Source: Lachnospiraceae bacterium
GTDB taxonomy: Bacteria > Bacillota > Clostridia > Lachnospirales > Lachnospiraceae
Direction of reading: 5' to 3'
DNA: 42,054 nt
Assembly (NCBI GenBank): GCA_022791975.1
Contig: JAAWAC010000015.1
Location: forward strand, 1 to 42,054
Shown here: one piece after another, positions 15,377 to 24,704 of the stretch
How the letters are laid out: each line of letters opens with the position of its first letter
Numbering within the stretch: the stretch's first letter is position 1
Program-made: the position numbers and the translations under genes
Notes under the pieces: generated by a model
Told to the model about the DNA's origin: nothing
Database searches by the model: none
The model's input: the letters and a program-made list of their open reading frames with translations, nothing else

Positions 15377-17380
15377 TCAGCAGATCTCCGCCCCAGCCGG
15401 CATCTCCCGCTCTGGTGTCATCAGCGCCAGATTTCCTGCTTCATCCTCCGCGCAAAGAAGCATTCCCTCGGACAGAATTCCGGCCAGTTTAGCTGGCTTT
15501 AGGTTTACCACCACCATAACCTTTTTCCCCACCATTTCCTCTGGGGTATAGTGAGCCTTGATTCCCGATACAATCTGCTTTACTTGGCTTCCGATCCGCA
15601 CCTGGGAGCAGAGAAGCTTTTTGGATTTCTTTACTGCCTCACAGGCAATAATCTCACCCACCTGGAATTGTAGCTTGGCAAAATCGTCATAGGTAATTTC
15701 TTCCTTGGGCTCTATATCCACGACCTGGGCTGCCCCATTCTCCTGGGCTTCTTGGGCACTCTCCTTGGCCTCTTTGGTGGCTTGGGTGCCTTCTTCGACT
15801 GCCTTTTCCCCTTGCTTTGCCTCCACCTTCTCCAACACCTCCTTCATGTCCAGACGGGCAAAGAGAATCTCCGGCTTTTCCGTCACCTTGGTGCCGGACT
15901 GGTACAGGCCAAACATATTCATCACCTCCATGGAACGACCTCTGGCCTGAAGCTGTTCCAGGATTTTTTTGGAGGTTTCCGGCATAAAGGGCTCTAAAAG
16001 AGAGGCCCCGATGCTGATACTCTCCACCAGATTGTACATCACCGTAGCCAGCCGATCCTTTTTTGCCTCATCCTTCGCCAACACCCAGGGAGTCGTCTCA
16101 TCAATATACTTATTGCACCGCTTAAACAGCGCGAAAATCTCCGTCATGGCATCTGCCACACGCAGCTCCTCCATCTTATCTGCCACACGCTGCGCAGTTC
16201 CCACGGCCAGCTCCCGCAGCTCCCGGTCAATGGGGTCCAACACACCGGCATTGTTCACTACGCCTCCAAAATATTTATTGGACATGGAAATCGTCCGGTA
16301 TACCAAATTTCCCAGCGTATTGGCCAGCTCAGAATTCATCCGCTCCACCAAAAGCTCCCAGGTAATCACGCCGTCATTGTCAAAGGGCATCTCATGCAAC
16401 ACAAAATACCGCACTGCGTCCACACCAAACATGTCCACTAAATCATCCGCATAGAGCACATTTCCCTTGGATTTGCTCATTTTTCCGTCTCCCTGAAGAA
16501 GCCAGGGATGACCGAACACTTGTTCTGGCAATGGAAGACCCAGAGCCATAAGAAAAATCGGCCAGTAAATGGTATGGAACCTTATAATATCCTTTCCAAT
16601 CAGATGCAGATCCGCCGGCCAATTCTTCTTGAACTGCTCTGTGGATTCCCCATCACAATCATAACCGATCCCCGTAATATAGTTGGTAAGGGCATCCAGC
16701 CACACATAAACCACATGCTTTTCGTCAAAGCTTACCGGAATCCCCCAAGTAAAGGAGGTTCGGGATACACACAGATCCTGCAATCCTGGCAGAAGAAAAT
16801 TATTCATCATCTCATTTTTTCGAGATACAGGCTGAATAAACTCCGGATGGGTATTGATGTGCTCAATGAGCCGATCCGCGTATTTACTCATCTTAAAGAA
16901 ATAGGCCTCTTCCTTGGCCGGCTGAACCTCCCGGCCGCAATCCGGACATTTGCCATCCACCAGTTGGGATTCCGTAAAGAAGGATTCGCAAGGAGTACAG
17001 TACATTCCCTCGTAATGTCCCTTATAAATATCTCCCTGGTCGTATAGCTTCTTGAAAATTTTCTGCACCTGCTTCTCATGATAGTCATCGGTGGTTCGGA
17101 TAAATTTGTCATAGGAGGTGTTCATCAAATCCCAGATTTCCCGGATCTGTCCAGCCACTCCATCCACAAATTCCTTGGGCGTGGTGCCAGCCTCCTGGGC
17201 CTTCAGCTCAATTTTCTGTCCGTGCTCATCCGTTCCTGTCTGAAAGAACACTTCATAGCCCTGCAAGCGCTTAAAGCGGGCAATGGCATCCGCCAGCACG
17301 ATCTCGTAGGTATTGCCAATATGGGGCTTTCCCGACGTATAGGCAATCGCCGTAGTCATATAAAATTTCTTTTTTTCCAT
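15377..17380 (-). CDS. metG: methionyl-tRNA synthetase
   Basis: Charges tRNA-Met and tRNA-fMet. The 667-residue protein has the class I motifs GKPHIGNTY (HIGH variant) and GKMSKSKGN (KMSKS), plus a zinc finger from CTPC and CPDC (about residues 128-149). An anticodon-binding helical domain follows. Then comes an Ala/Glu/Lys-rich linker (about 525-555), and a C-terminal OB-fold tRNA-binding domain (about 565-667, DFAKLQFQVGEI) that dimerises the enzyme. The ATG at 17380 has AGGAGG 8 nt upstream; the extra upstream residues come from the T-box terminator region. Expression is controlled by that leader. Confidence 0.97.
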   Translation of the reverse strand: MEKKKFYMTTAIAYTSGKPHIGNTYEIVLADAIARFKRLQGYEVFFQTGTDEHGQKIELKAQEAGTTPKEFVDGVAGQIREIWDLMNTSYDKFIRTTDDYHEKQVQKIFKKLYDQGDIYKGHYEGMYCTPCESFFTESQLVDGKCPDCGREVQPAKEEAYFFKMSKYADRLIEHINTHPEFIQPVSRKNEMMNNFLLPGLQDLCVSRTSFTWGIPVSFDEKHVVYVWLDALTNYITGIGYDCDGESTEQFKKNWPADLHLIGKDIIRFHTIYWPIFLMALGLPLPEQVFGHPWLLQGDGKMSKSKGNVLYADDLVDMFGVDAVRYFVLHEMPFDNDGVITWELLVERMNSELANTLGNLVYRTISMSNKYFGGVVNNAGVLDPIDRELRELAVGTAQRVADKMEELRVADAMTEIFALFKRCNKYIDETTPWVLAKDEAKKDRLATVMYNLVESISIGASLLEPFMPETSKKILEQLQARGRSMEVMNMFGLYQSGTKVTEKPEILFARLDMKEVLEKVEAKQGEKAVEEGTQATKEAKESAQEAQENGAAQVVDIEPKEEITYDDFAKLQFQVGEIIACEAVKKSKKLLCSQVRIGSQVKQIVSGIKAHYTPEEMVGKKVMVVVNLKPAKLAGILSEGMLLCAEDEAGNLALMTPEREMPAGAEIC

Positions 17381-17402
17381 GGTTCCTTCCTCCTGTTTTT
17401 TT

Positions 17403-17742
17403 AGAAAAACAAAACCCGCCTTCCTTATCACTAAAGAAGACGGGCAATTCCCGTGTTACCACTTCCATTTATCTGCCCCTCGCAAGGCAGACCTCCAGGG
17501 GTACCTGCATACCCCGCCGCTATAACAGGCGGCCTCCTGTCATGACTTATCCCCTTGTATACCTCCATAACTGTTTCAATCAAATCCATGAAACTTGCAA
17601 GCATACGGTGTTCAGCCATGCCGCTCAGAAACCATCTTCGGCCAGCTTCCCTCCATCCCTCACACCATCCGGGAACTCTCTGTAGGATATCCGACAGGCC
17701 TACTCTTTTCTTCACTGCGTTTTCACCGTGTTTCATTTTCCT
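17403..17742 (-). promoter_or_regulatory. T-box leader controlling metG
   Basis: T-box leaders sense uncharged tRNA and switch between terminator and antiterminator. On the minus strand I see the Stem I hallmarks: GAAGAAAAGAGTA, ACAGAGAG and GATGGTGTGAG. An ATG triplet (17619-17617) followed by GCTGAAC is the likely methionine specifier. The T-box sequence itself is AGTGGTAACACGGG (17463-17450). The competing terminator follows. The Met specifier fits the downstream metG. Confidence 0.9.
17404..17444 (-). terminator. regulated terminator of the metG T-box
   Basis: The stem CCCGTCTTCTT against AAGGAAGGCGGG (17444-17415) is followed by TTTTGTTTTT (to 17404). The 5' strand overlaps the region that pairs with the T-box sequence in the antiterminator. 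Confidence 0.87.
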
Positions 17743-17748
17743 GTACAA

Positions 17749-17777
17749 AGACTAACACAGGCAGACAAGTTTGTCAA
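17749..17777 (-). promoter_or_regulatory. metG promoter
   Basis: TTGACA (17777-17772) and TAGTCT (17754-17749) are 17 bp apart on the minus strand. The start near 17742 gives a leader of about 360 nt that contains the T-box. Confidence 0.7.
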
Positions 17778-17884
17778 GCCTGGCAGCTTCCCCTTTTTTG
17801 TCCTCCATCCCGCACTTCTTCATACATATCCTCTCCCCTTTTTTCATAGAATACCATAAACAACCCTTACGGCAGGTTTTAAGA

Positions 17885-19831
17885 ATGTTTTCAATCACCC
17901 GCAAGCTCCATCATCAAAATAGAAAATGGTTTCTGGCCGGCGGCCTTCTGGCAGCCTGCTGCCTGATCCTATGCCTTCTGGCTTATCAGGCTTATGATTA
18001 TCTGGCGGCTCCCCAGGAACCCATTCCCCTGGAGATCTCCCAGGAGGACGAAAATACGGCCTTTGCCGCCTTCACCCGGAAGATCTTTGTAGAGGAGATC
18101 TCCGCTAATACCCTGACCCTGCACTATACTCTCCGGGACCCTCAGGCCTATGGCATCACAGATCAGGAGATCACTCTGGGAAATTATGTACCAGGTAGCG
18201 CCGGACACGCTGCTCCTGAGCTGGCAGAAACCCTGGATCAGCTGGAGGAATTTTCCTATGATCAGTTGAGTCCTCAAAACCGGCTCACCTATGACATTAT
18301 GAAGGCTCAGCTGAAGGCAGAGCTGGAGGCTGCGCCTTATGGGCTCTATGAGGAGGTTTTCAGCCCCACCATCGGCACCCAGGCTCAGCTTCCCATTCTC
18401 CTGGCAGAATATTCCTTTGAAACCATAGAGGATGTAGATCTTTATTTGGATCTCCTTGCCCAGATAGAGCCCTATTACGAAAGTCTCCTTCTCTTTCAGA
18501 AGGAAAAATCCCAGGCAGGTCTTTTTATGTGGAGCGATACGGTCCAGGCTATCATTGACCAGTGTGAGGCCTTTATTGAATATCCGGAGGAAAATTTTCT
18601 TATCACCACTTTTGAGGATCGCATCAGCGGCCTTCCCTTTTTGTCCCTCCAACAAAAAGAAGCCTATATTCACTCAAATAGAACGTGTGTTCTAGAACAT
18701 GTGATCCCCGCCTATCAAAAGCTTATTGTAGGACTAACTGCTCTCAAGGGCTCCGGACAAAATCCCAAAGGTGTCTGCTATTTTGACCAGGGACGGGAAT
18801 TTTATAAAGGTCTCATCGCCTGCACCATCGGATCAAACCGCAGCATCACGGAAATTGAGGGCCTGCTGGAGGAACGTATGAATACAGATTTTGAGATTAT
18901 AAGTGACAGCATCCGGGAAAATCCTGATTTACTCCAGCAAACCTCCTCCCCGTCCGTGGTTTGGGAGGAAAGTCTGGCAGCTCTCCATCAGATGCCAGAG
19001 GCCTCCCTGGAGGTTTTCCATCCCGCCTCCTCCCCGGAGCCGACGGGTAGCACGGATTCCCTGCTTTTAACACCCGCCCATATGCTGGAAACCTTGGAAC
19101 AACGGATTACCCAGGATTTTCCCAGTGTGGACCAGACAAACTACCAGGTAAAGCAGGTTCACCCGTCTCTGGAGCCCTATTTAAGTCCTGCCTTTTATCT
19201 TACCCCGCCCATCGACGCAGACAGTCAGCACACTATTTACATAAACGGCGCCTCTGGCTATGACGCGCTCTCCCTCTTTACCACTCTGGCCCATGAGGGA
19301 TATCCGGGACATTTGTACCAATCCCTCTACGAAAATGCCTGCCAGCCTGACCCGGTTCGATCCCTCTTTTATTTCGGAGGTTACACCGAGGGCTGGGCTA
19401 CCTACGCCGAGCGCTGCTCCTACGCCTACGCCGGTCTGGACCCCAATCTGGCAGAGCTTTTGGCCGCCAACAACGCCCTTTCCCTGGGTATCTATGCCCG
19501 GGCTGATATAGGTATCCATTACCGGGGTTGGGATCTGGAGCAAACCGCAGCCTTTCTGGATACCTTTGGGGTCCGTGGGGAGACCACCGTGCAAAATATT
19601 TACCGGGCCATACTGGAAAATCCTTCTAATTACCTGAAATATTATCTGGGATATGTGGAAATTGAAAAATTAAAAGAGCAGGCTATGACTGCTCTTCAGG
19701 AAGATTTTCAATTAAAGGAATTTCATCGCTTTGTATTATCCATAGGGCCTGCCCCCTTTTCCGTGCTGGAGCAATACCTGAAGCCCTGGATCGAAAGCCA
19801 GAAGCCCCGGGATCAAATAGAACGAAAATAA
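17885..19831 (+). CDS. DUF885 family membrane-anchored metallopeptidase-like protein
   Basis: A 648-residue protein from ATG 17885. An N-terminal helix (about 15-38, FLAGGLLAACCLILCLLAY) anchors or exports it; LAAC could also be a lipobox, but the hydrophobic run continues past it. The C-terminal half holds HEGYPGHLYQ (near residue 504) and GYTEGWATYAE (near 538), the HExxxH and second-Glu zinc signature of DUF885 proteins. These are thought to be gluzincin-type carboxypeptidases. The ribosome-binding site is weak; upstream in-frame codons run over the metG promoter and are probably not translated. The last 19 nt overlap the convergent MarR gene. Confidence 0.83.
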   Translation: MFSITRKLHHQNRKWFLAGGLLAACCLILCLLAYQAYDYLAAPQEPIPLEISQEDENTAFAAFTRKIFVEEISANTLTLHYTLRDPQAYGITDQEITLGNYVPGSAGHAAPELAETLDQLEEFSYDQLSPQNRLTYDIMKAQLKAELEAAPYGLYEEVFSPTIGTQAQLPILLAEYSFETIEDVDLYLDLLAQIEPYYESLLLFQKEKSQAGLFMWSDTVQAIIDQCEAFIEYPEENFLITTFEDRISGLPFLSLQQKEAYIHSNRTCVLEHVIPAYQKLIVGLTALKGSGQNPKGVCYFDQGREFYKGLIACTIGSNRSITEIEGLLEERMNTDFEIISDSIRENPDLLQQTSSPSVVWEESLAALHQMPEASLEVFHPASSPEPTGSTDSLLLTPAHMLETLEQRITQDFPSVDQTNYQVKQVHPSLEPYLSPAFYLTPPIDADSQHTIYINGASGYDALSLFTTLAHEGYPGHLYQSLYENACQPDPVRSLFYFGGYTEGWATYAERCSYAYAGLDPNLAELLAANNALSLGIYARADIGIHYRGWDLEQTAAFLDTFGVRGETTVQNIYRAILENPSNYLKYYLGYVEIEKLKEQAMTALQEDFQLKEFHRFVLSIGPAPFSVLEQYLKPWIESQKPRDQIERK

Positions 19832-20247
19832 TCCTCCAGATACCGCAGAGCCTTTACCAATACCTCCAGCTCCTGATCCTCCAGCCTTTCCACCACTGCA
19901 TGGACCATATTTTCATGAAACCGCTGGTGATGGGCATAGGCTCTGCGCCCCTTCTCTGTGAGGGACAGCAGCACCACCCGTCGATCCTCCACACTGCGCA
20001 CCCGCTCCACATAGCCTTTTTTCACCAGACTGTTTACCGCAATGGTCAGCGTCCCCACAGTTACCGAGAGGGCCTTGGCCACTGTGGACATATTCTTTGG
20101 TTCCTGAAGGCCCACAGCTTCCATTACATGCATATCATTGATAGAGATATCCTGAAACTCCTCGATAATCAGCGCCTTCTCCTCAATGTCAAGAATATCA
20201 TTGAACAATGTCACAAGCACATCATTTATAGTTTGATATCGGTCCAT
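19813..20247 (-). CDS. MarR family transcriptional regulator
   Basis: A 144-residue winged-helix protein. The recognition part is MSTVAKALSVTVGTLTIAVNSLVKKGYVERVRSVEDRRVVLLSLTEKGR, with the family's wing DxRR motif. The N-terminal INDMHVMEAVG resembles FabT-type regulators of fatty-acid genes, but no fab genes are in the window, so the target is unknown. It follows the radical SAM gene by 42 nt and has GGGGG 8 nt before the ATG. Its 3' end overlaps the convergent DUF885 gene by 19 nt, with no terminator between them. Confidence 0.88.
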   Translation of the reverse strand: MDRYQTINDVLVTLFNDILDIEEKALIIEEFQDISINDMHVMEAVGLQEPKNMSTVAKALSVTVGTLTIAVNSLVKKGYVERVRSVEDRRVVLLSLTEKGRRAYAHHQRFHENMVHAVVERLEDQELEVLVKALRYLEDYFRSI

Positions 20248-20289
20248 GGGCTTTTCCCCCTTTTAAAACAGTATACACTACTTTCCCTC

Positions 20290-21186
20290 TCAAAACAAGC
20301 GCAGCTGCGTATATTCGTACTGCTTCTGGTATCCGTGGATAATGTGGGGCATCTGGTAGAGAATACCATTTTTCTCACATTCTTCTGTAAAAATTTTCCA
20401 AAGCTTTTTCCAGTTTGTGGCCCTGCACTCATAATAGGTTCCATATTTTTTCCGGTAACGCTCTGGCAGCTGTTCCCCAGGAAAGATCTCCTCCAGTTTC
20501 TGATAATACCATTCTCTCTGATTTTCCCTAAGAGTCATTCCCAAAGCCGGGTAGATAAACTTAGCCCCACTCTCCTTTGCCCCTCTTATGATTCCCAAAA
20601 TATTCTCCGGGGAATCCTCCAAAAAGGGCAGCACTGGCATCAGCAGAATTCCGGCAAAAATTCCTTCCTGGGAAAGCTGGGCCAGGGCCTTAAAACGGCT
20701 GGAGGAGGGATTTACGTGGGGCTCCACTTTTCGGCTAAGGGTGTCATCACAGGTGGTAATGGTAATTTTGCAAAGTACGGGAGAATGCTCCTGAATCTCC
20801 CGCAGCACATCCACATCCCGGGTGATCAGCCCACTCTTTGTGGCAATGGCCACCCCAAAATCAAAGGCGCTGATAAGCTCCAGTGCATGGCGGGTATACT
20901 GTAGAGTCTTTTCATAGGGATTGTAGGGATCGCTCATGGCCCCAGTGCCCACTACGCCAGTGCAGGTTTTCCGTCGCAGGTCATCCCGGATGATTTCCAG
21001 GGCCCGCTCCTTCACAGCCACCTGGTCAAAATTCTCGATACCATAGCAGCTACTTCGACTGTCACAGTAAATGCAGCCATGACAACATCCCCGATAAATA
21101 TTCATATTGTAATCAATGCCAAACCAGGCCCCTGGCTTTTTGGTCCGTGTGACAATGGTTTTGGCCGGTATCTGGGGGATCTCCAT
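20290..21186 (-). CDS. SPL/Rv2578c-type radical SAM protein
   Basis: A 298-residue radical SAM protein. RGCCHGCIYCDSRS carries the CxxxCxxC iron-sulfur motif (near residues 34-41). TGAMSDPYNPYEK and ATKSGLITRD match SplB-like proteins. Spore photoproduct lyase repairs thymine dimers, but this branch (with Rv2578c) lacks a proven substrate. The ATG at 21186 has AAGGAG 6 nt upstream; a TTG 36 nt earlier lacks one. It seems to be co-transcribed with the MarR gene. The upstream space is shared with the divergent tRNA-Ala promoter. Confidence 0.85.
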   Translation of the reverse strand: MEIPQIPAKTIVTRTKKPGAWFGIDYNMNIYRGCCHGCIYCDSRSSCYGIENFDQVAVKERALEIIRDDLRRKTCTGVVGTGAMSDPYNPYEKTLQYTRHALELISAFDFGVAIATKSGLITRDVDVLREIQEHSPVLCKITITTCDDTLSRKVEPHVNPSSSRFKALAQLSQEGIFAGILLMPVLPFLEDSPENILGIIRGAKESGAKFIYPALGMTLRENQREWYYQKLEEIFPGEQLPERYRKKYGTYYECRATNWKKLWKIFTEECEKNGILYQMPHIIHGYQKQYEYTQLRLF

Positions 21187-21235
21187 AGAATTCTCCTTTT
21201 CCTCTAAAAATTCTTGTGACAAATAAAAATTTTTC

Positions 21236-21264
21236 TTGCACTTTGGCTTGTCTTATATTATAAT
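21236..21264 (+). promoter_or_regulatory. tRNA-Ala promoter
   Basis: TTGCAC (21236-21241) and a perfect TATAAT (21259-21264) are separated by 17 bp. The expected start is about 21271, directly before the tRNA. Confidence 0.85.
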
Positions 21265-21273
21265 AATAGCACT

Positions 21274-21346
21274 GGGGCATTAGCGCAGCTGGGAGCGCGC
21301 CACACTGGCAGTGTGGAGGCCACGGGTTCGAATCCCGTATGCTCCA
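21274..21346 (+). tRNA. tRNA-Ala (GGC)
   Basis: A 73-nt cloverleaf. The anticodon stem CCACA/TGTGG closes the loop CTGGCAG, anticodon GGC. The acceptor GGGGCAT/ATGCTCC contains the G3-U70 pair that identifies tRNA-Ala. TTCGAAT is present in the T loop, and CCA is not encoded. It is a single gene with its own promoter and terminator between the SPL-like gene and recQ. Confidence 0.97.
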
Positions 21347-21356
21347 TAAAGCGAAG

Positions 21357-21389
21357 ATTCCTTGATTGGCAACAGTCAGGGAATTTTTT
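21357..21389 (+). terminator. tRNA-Ala terminator
   Basis: ATTCCTTGA pairs with TCAGGGAAT (one G-U) and TTTTTT follows. It ends 5 bp before the stop of the convergent recQ gene. Confidence 0.85.
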
Positions 21390-21393
21390 ATTG

Positions 21394-23250
21394 TTAAGAT
21401 TCCGTAGACTTTTTCAGACATTTCAAAAATCTCTCCCCATACTTCTCATATTTAAACGCCCCCACGCCGGACACAGCCAGCATCTCCTTTTTATTTTTGG
21501 GTTTTTGCACACTCATAAGCACCAGGGTCTTGTCCGAAAATACAATGTAGGGCGGCACTTGCTCTTCCCGGGCAATCTCCATCCTCAGAGCCCGCAGCTT
21601 TTCAAAGATCTTCTGGGCTTCTTCCGTAAACACCCCACCAGACAACCCAGAGGCAGCCTTCACTTTCCTTTTCTTCTTCCTCTTTTCCTCGGGCAGCTGT
21701 TCCTGCTCCCTGGCCATTTTTATTTGTATCCGCTCCTGCCCCTCCAACACCAGACGGCTTTTTTCTGTCAGCTTTACCAAGAGATATTCGTCGTTGGTAG
21801 TCCGGAGATATGTGTTTAAAAGTAAATAATTCAGCACCTGTCGCAACCGGTATGCCGGTTCCTTACTCCAAGCCCCATACTGGGGATTTTCAGTCATTCC
21901 ATATTGGCGAATTTTTGCCGTGTTGGCCCCGTGGAGGGTATCCAACAACACGTTAATCCCATACCGCTGTCCACAGCTGCGGGCACAATCTATCATGGAT
22001 TTTGCGATCTCTGTCACGTCCACCGTTTCAAATTGTGTCAAACAATTCAGACAATTTCCGCAGTAATTTTCCCCGTATTCTCCAAAGTATCGGAGAATAT
22101 ACTCCCGCAGGCACTCATTGGTAAAACAGTAAAAAGTCATTTTTTTCAGCCTGTCCCGATCCTGTTCCTGGACAAGGGCACGGGACACTGCATCTAACTC
22201 CTCATTGTCCTGGCCATGCTCAATAAAAAACTGGTTGGTGATCACATCCTGGCCGCCATACAGCAGAATACACGCAGCCGGCTCTCCGTCCCGGCCTGCC
22301 CGGCCGGCTTCCTGGTAATAGCTCTCCATGTTCTTGGGCATCTGGTAGTGAATTACAAAGCGCACATTGGACTTATCGATTCCCATGCCAAAAGCATTGG
22401 TAGCCACCATCACAGGGCTTCTGTCATAGATAAAATCATCTTGATTTTTCTGCCGTTCTCCATCGCTCAGCCCCGCATGATACCGGGTGACCGAAAACCC
22501 GTCCTGCCGCAGACGATCGCAGACTTCCTCCACAGTCTTTCTGGTAAGGCAGTAGATAATCCCGCTCTCCTCCCTATGGGTATCCAGATATCTCTTTACC
22601 ACAGCATACCGATCCTTGGGGGCCTGGACAGCAAAATACAGATTGGGCCTGTTAAAACCCGCCGTAAGCACTCTGGGGCTATGAAGCTCCAGCATTCGCA
22701 CAATATCGTCCTGCACCTCCCGGGTGGCTGTGGCCGTAAAGGCGCCCACCACAGGCCGGCTGGAAAGTCTCTCCATAAACCGGGCAATTTTCAGATAGCT
22801 GGGCCGGAAATCCTGGCCCCACTGGGAAACGCAGTGAGCCTCATCCACGGCTATCATGGAAATCCGGGCGTTTTGGGCAAAATCCAGAAATTCCTCTGTG
22901 GTCAGCCGCTCCGGCGCCACATAGATAATAGGATAACGGCCGGCCCTGGCATATTCCAATGCCTTTCGGTACTGTCCGGGAGTAAGAGAACTATTTAAGT
23001 AGGCCGCATGAACACCGGCACTGTTCAGCGCCCCTACCTGATCCTTCATCAGGGAAATCAGAGGGGATATAACCAGCGTAATCCCCTCCAGCAACAGGGC
23101 TGGCACCTGATAGCACAGGGATTTCCCTGCCCCGGTGGGCATGACCCCCAGCACATCCCTGCCCTCCAACAGACAATCGATTAACTGTTCCTGACCATCT
23201 CGAAAGCTGTCATAGCCAAAATAGGTCTTTAATATCTCAAATTTATCCAT
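21394..23250 (-). CDS. recQ: RecQ ATP-dependent DNA helicase
   Basis: A 618-residue 3'-5' helicase for recombination and stalled-fork repair. Visible features are the Walker A GVMPTGAGKS (near residue 40), the DEAH box VDEAHCVSQWGQDFRPSY (motif II and aromatic loop), motif VI QEAGRAGRDG, the RecQ zinc site with C...YCGNCLNC (about 380-400), a winged-helix domain and a C-terminal HRDC domain (about 545-612). A Lys-rich linker EEKRKKKRKVK separates the last two. Length and order are typical of bacterial RecQ. It converges on tRNA-Ala. Confidence 0.96.
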   Translation of the reverse strand: MDKFEILKTYFGYDSFRDGQEQLIDCLLEGRDVLGVMPTGAGKSLCYQVPALLLEGITLVISPLISLMKDQVGALNSAGVHAAYLNSSLTPGQYRKALEYARAGRYPIIYVAPERLTTEEFLDFAQNARISMIAVDEAHCVSQWGQDFRPSYLKIARFMERLSSRPVVGAFTATATREVQDDIVRMLELHSPRVLTAGFNRPNLYFAVQAPKDRYAVVKRYLDTHREESGIIYCLTRKTVEEVCDRLRQDGFSVTRYHAGLSDGERQKNQDDFIYDRSPVMVATNAFGMGIDKSNVRFVIHYQMPKNMESYYQEAGRAGRDGEPAACILLYGGQDVITNQFFIEHGQDNEELDAVSRALVQEQDRDRLKKMTFYCFTNECLREYILRYFGEYGENYCGNCLNCLTQFETVDVTEIAKSMIDCARSCGQRYGINVLLDTLHGANTAKIRQYGMTENPQYGAWSKEPAYRLRQVLNYLLLNTYLRTTNDEYLLVKLTEKSRLVLEGQERIQIKMAREQEQLPEEKRKKKRKVKAASGLSGGVFTEEAQKIFEKLRALRMEIAREEQVPPYIVFSDKTLVLMSVQKPKNKKEMLAVSGVGAFKYEKYGERFLKCLKKSTES

Positions 23251-23312
23251 ATATGCTCCTCTTTTGTTTGCCCTCCATCCACAAGTTGGTCCCTGGAAAC
23301 TTTTACCCGTTC

Positions 23313-24043
23313 TTACTCCCGCAGGCTTACCAGGGCATTGAGCAAAAGCCAGCTTGCCCGAAAAGGATTCATCAGGCTCCAGTAGCCGATTCCCAAAAGT
23401 TTATGTTTTAGAGCCAGCTCAAATTTTGCCCGGATGCTCCTCACATCCTCAAACCAAACAGTATGCGGAAGGTTTCCCTGCCAATAGGAAAAATAAGGTC
23501 TCTGGGCTGTCTCATCGTACAGTATCCGCTATTTACTTTATTTAAGGGAGCCACGGCCATGGGCGGACCATAGGTATGCCCCCATTCGTAAGTCATCAAA
23601 AACACTGCATCCGCATTCTGTCCCAAAAGCTGGTAGTCCATTCCCTCATACAAAAGTCCCCGCTGCTCTCTGCCAGTCTTAGGCGCCAGAGGCAAAGACA
23701 CCCTGTATCCATTAGCTGTCCTCCACCACTGCCTTCACTAGCTGATTGTTGAACACATCCGGCTCCGCAAAGGGCGTCAACACCAAAACAGGCTCCACGC
23801 CAAACCTTCTGGCCTCCTGAAGCATCCATTCCTCATTTGTCCGGGGAGGCACCAGCTCCTCCAAAGTCTCCCCAGGGCTTACCACATGGACCAGACGGGG
23901 AAACAAAACCAGGAGCGCCTGACCATTTGCCAGCTCCGGCTGTCCCTGCAACTGGTTGTCATAAATCAATCGCTGGGAGAATATCCCATATTGCTCTGCG
24001 ATTGACCTGGCTGTTCCCCTGGCCGCACCAAATGTATGATCAT
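23313..24043 (-). pseudogene. degraded LysM-GH18 spore germination-type glycosidase (YaaH/SleL-like)
   Basis: The remains of a gene for a spore-wall N-acetylglucosaminidase. Pieces appear in order but in different frames. MIIHLVRPGE starts a LysM domain (24043). After a 1-nt shift near 24015 come TARSIAEQYGIFSQRLIYDN and a second LysM start (VHVVSPGETLEEL). GH18 pieces follow: EEWMLQEARRFGVEPVLVLT, then SLPLAPKTGREQRGLLYEG and MTYEWGHTYGPPMAVAP. The tail runs from YDETAQRPYFSYW to LGIGYWSLMNPF and stop 23313. Deletions removed the end of the LysM region, the stretch with the catalytic DxDxE motif, and about 70 residues before the tail. Some 730 bp remain of an expected 1.3 kb, so the product cannot be active. 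Confidence 0.88.
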
Positions 24044-24069
24044 ATTACCTCTCTTCCCTACTGAAATGC

Positions 24070-24627
24070 TCAACCTGCCAGCATACCCGCCAATACCATG
24101 CTGGCCCCGATTCCTGCTGCCGTAGCCACAAGCGATCCTGCCAGGGTATAGCGGGTTTTCCGAACCTTTGCCGTCATAAAATACACACTCATGGTATAAA
24201 ACACGGTTTCCGTACAGCTCATCATCAGGGAGGCTAAAAGACCAATCCGGGAATCTGTCCCATATTGTTTGTAAAGATCCAGGGCCAGCCCTGTGGCCGC
24301 CGAGGAGGAGAATAAGCGCACAACGGTAAGAGGAACCAGCTCCGAGGGAAAATGGAGCAAGTCCGTAAAACCGCACAGCAGCTCAGAAAGAAAATCCAGA
24401 AAACCGGATGCACGCAGGATTCCCACAGCCACCATCAGCCCAATCAAGGTGGGCATGATCTTTATCACTGTGAGAAACCCGTCCTTTGCACCCTTTACAA
24501 AATCATCATATACCTGTACCTTAGCCGCCAGCCCCCAGGCTACAATCAGAAAGATCAAAAGCGGCACAATAGCGTCAGAAAGATACAACAAGAAGTTAAA
24601 CGCCCTTTCCATGGCCCCTCCACACAT
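24070..24627 (-). CDS. spmB: spore maturation protein B
   Basis: A 185-residue polytopic membrane protein of the nucleoside-recognition (Gate) family. SpmB is needed with SpmA for spore core dehydration. VYDDFVKGAKDGFLTVIKIMPTLIG and VVRLFSSSAATGLALDLYKQYGTDSRIG match the B. subtilis protein region by region. The first ATG (24627) has GAGGA 8 nt upstream; an ATG at 24612 with GGAGGGG is also possible. spmA, usually its direct neighbour, is at 32948, 8.3 kb away on the same strand. Confidence 0.88.
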   Translation of the reverse strand: MCGGAMERAFNFLLYLSDAIVPLLIFLIVAWGLAAKVQVYDDFVKGAKDGFLTVIKIMPTLIGLMVAVGILRASGFLDFLSELLCGFTDLLHFPSELVPLTVVRLFSSSAATGLALDLYKQYGTDSRIGLLASLMMSCTETVFYTMSVYFMTAKVRKTRYTLAGSLVATAAGIGASMVLAGMLAG

Positions 24628-24704
24628 ATTATCATTCCTCTAAATATATGCGTGGCACTCCCTCTTTACCTCCTTTTGACGTCTTTTTATCCCTCTAAAC
24701 ATGA

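Noticed and set aside
17771..17884. N-terminal extension of the DUF885 protein
   Set aside because: The codons run over the divergent metG promoter and precede the membrane helix with an untypical sequence; ATG 17885 is a better start although its ribosome-binding site is weak.
23441..23969. Two or three small separate genes
   Set aside because: Their products are consecutive pieces of one LysM-GH18 protein in different frames, so they were merged into one pseudogene.
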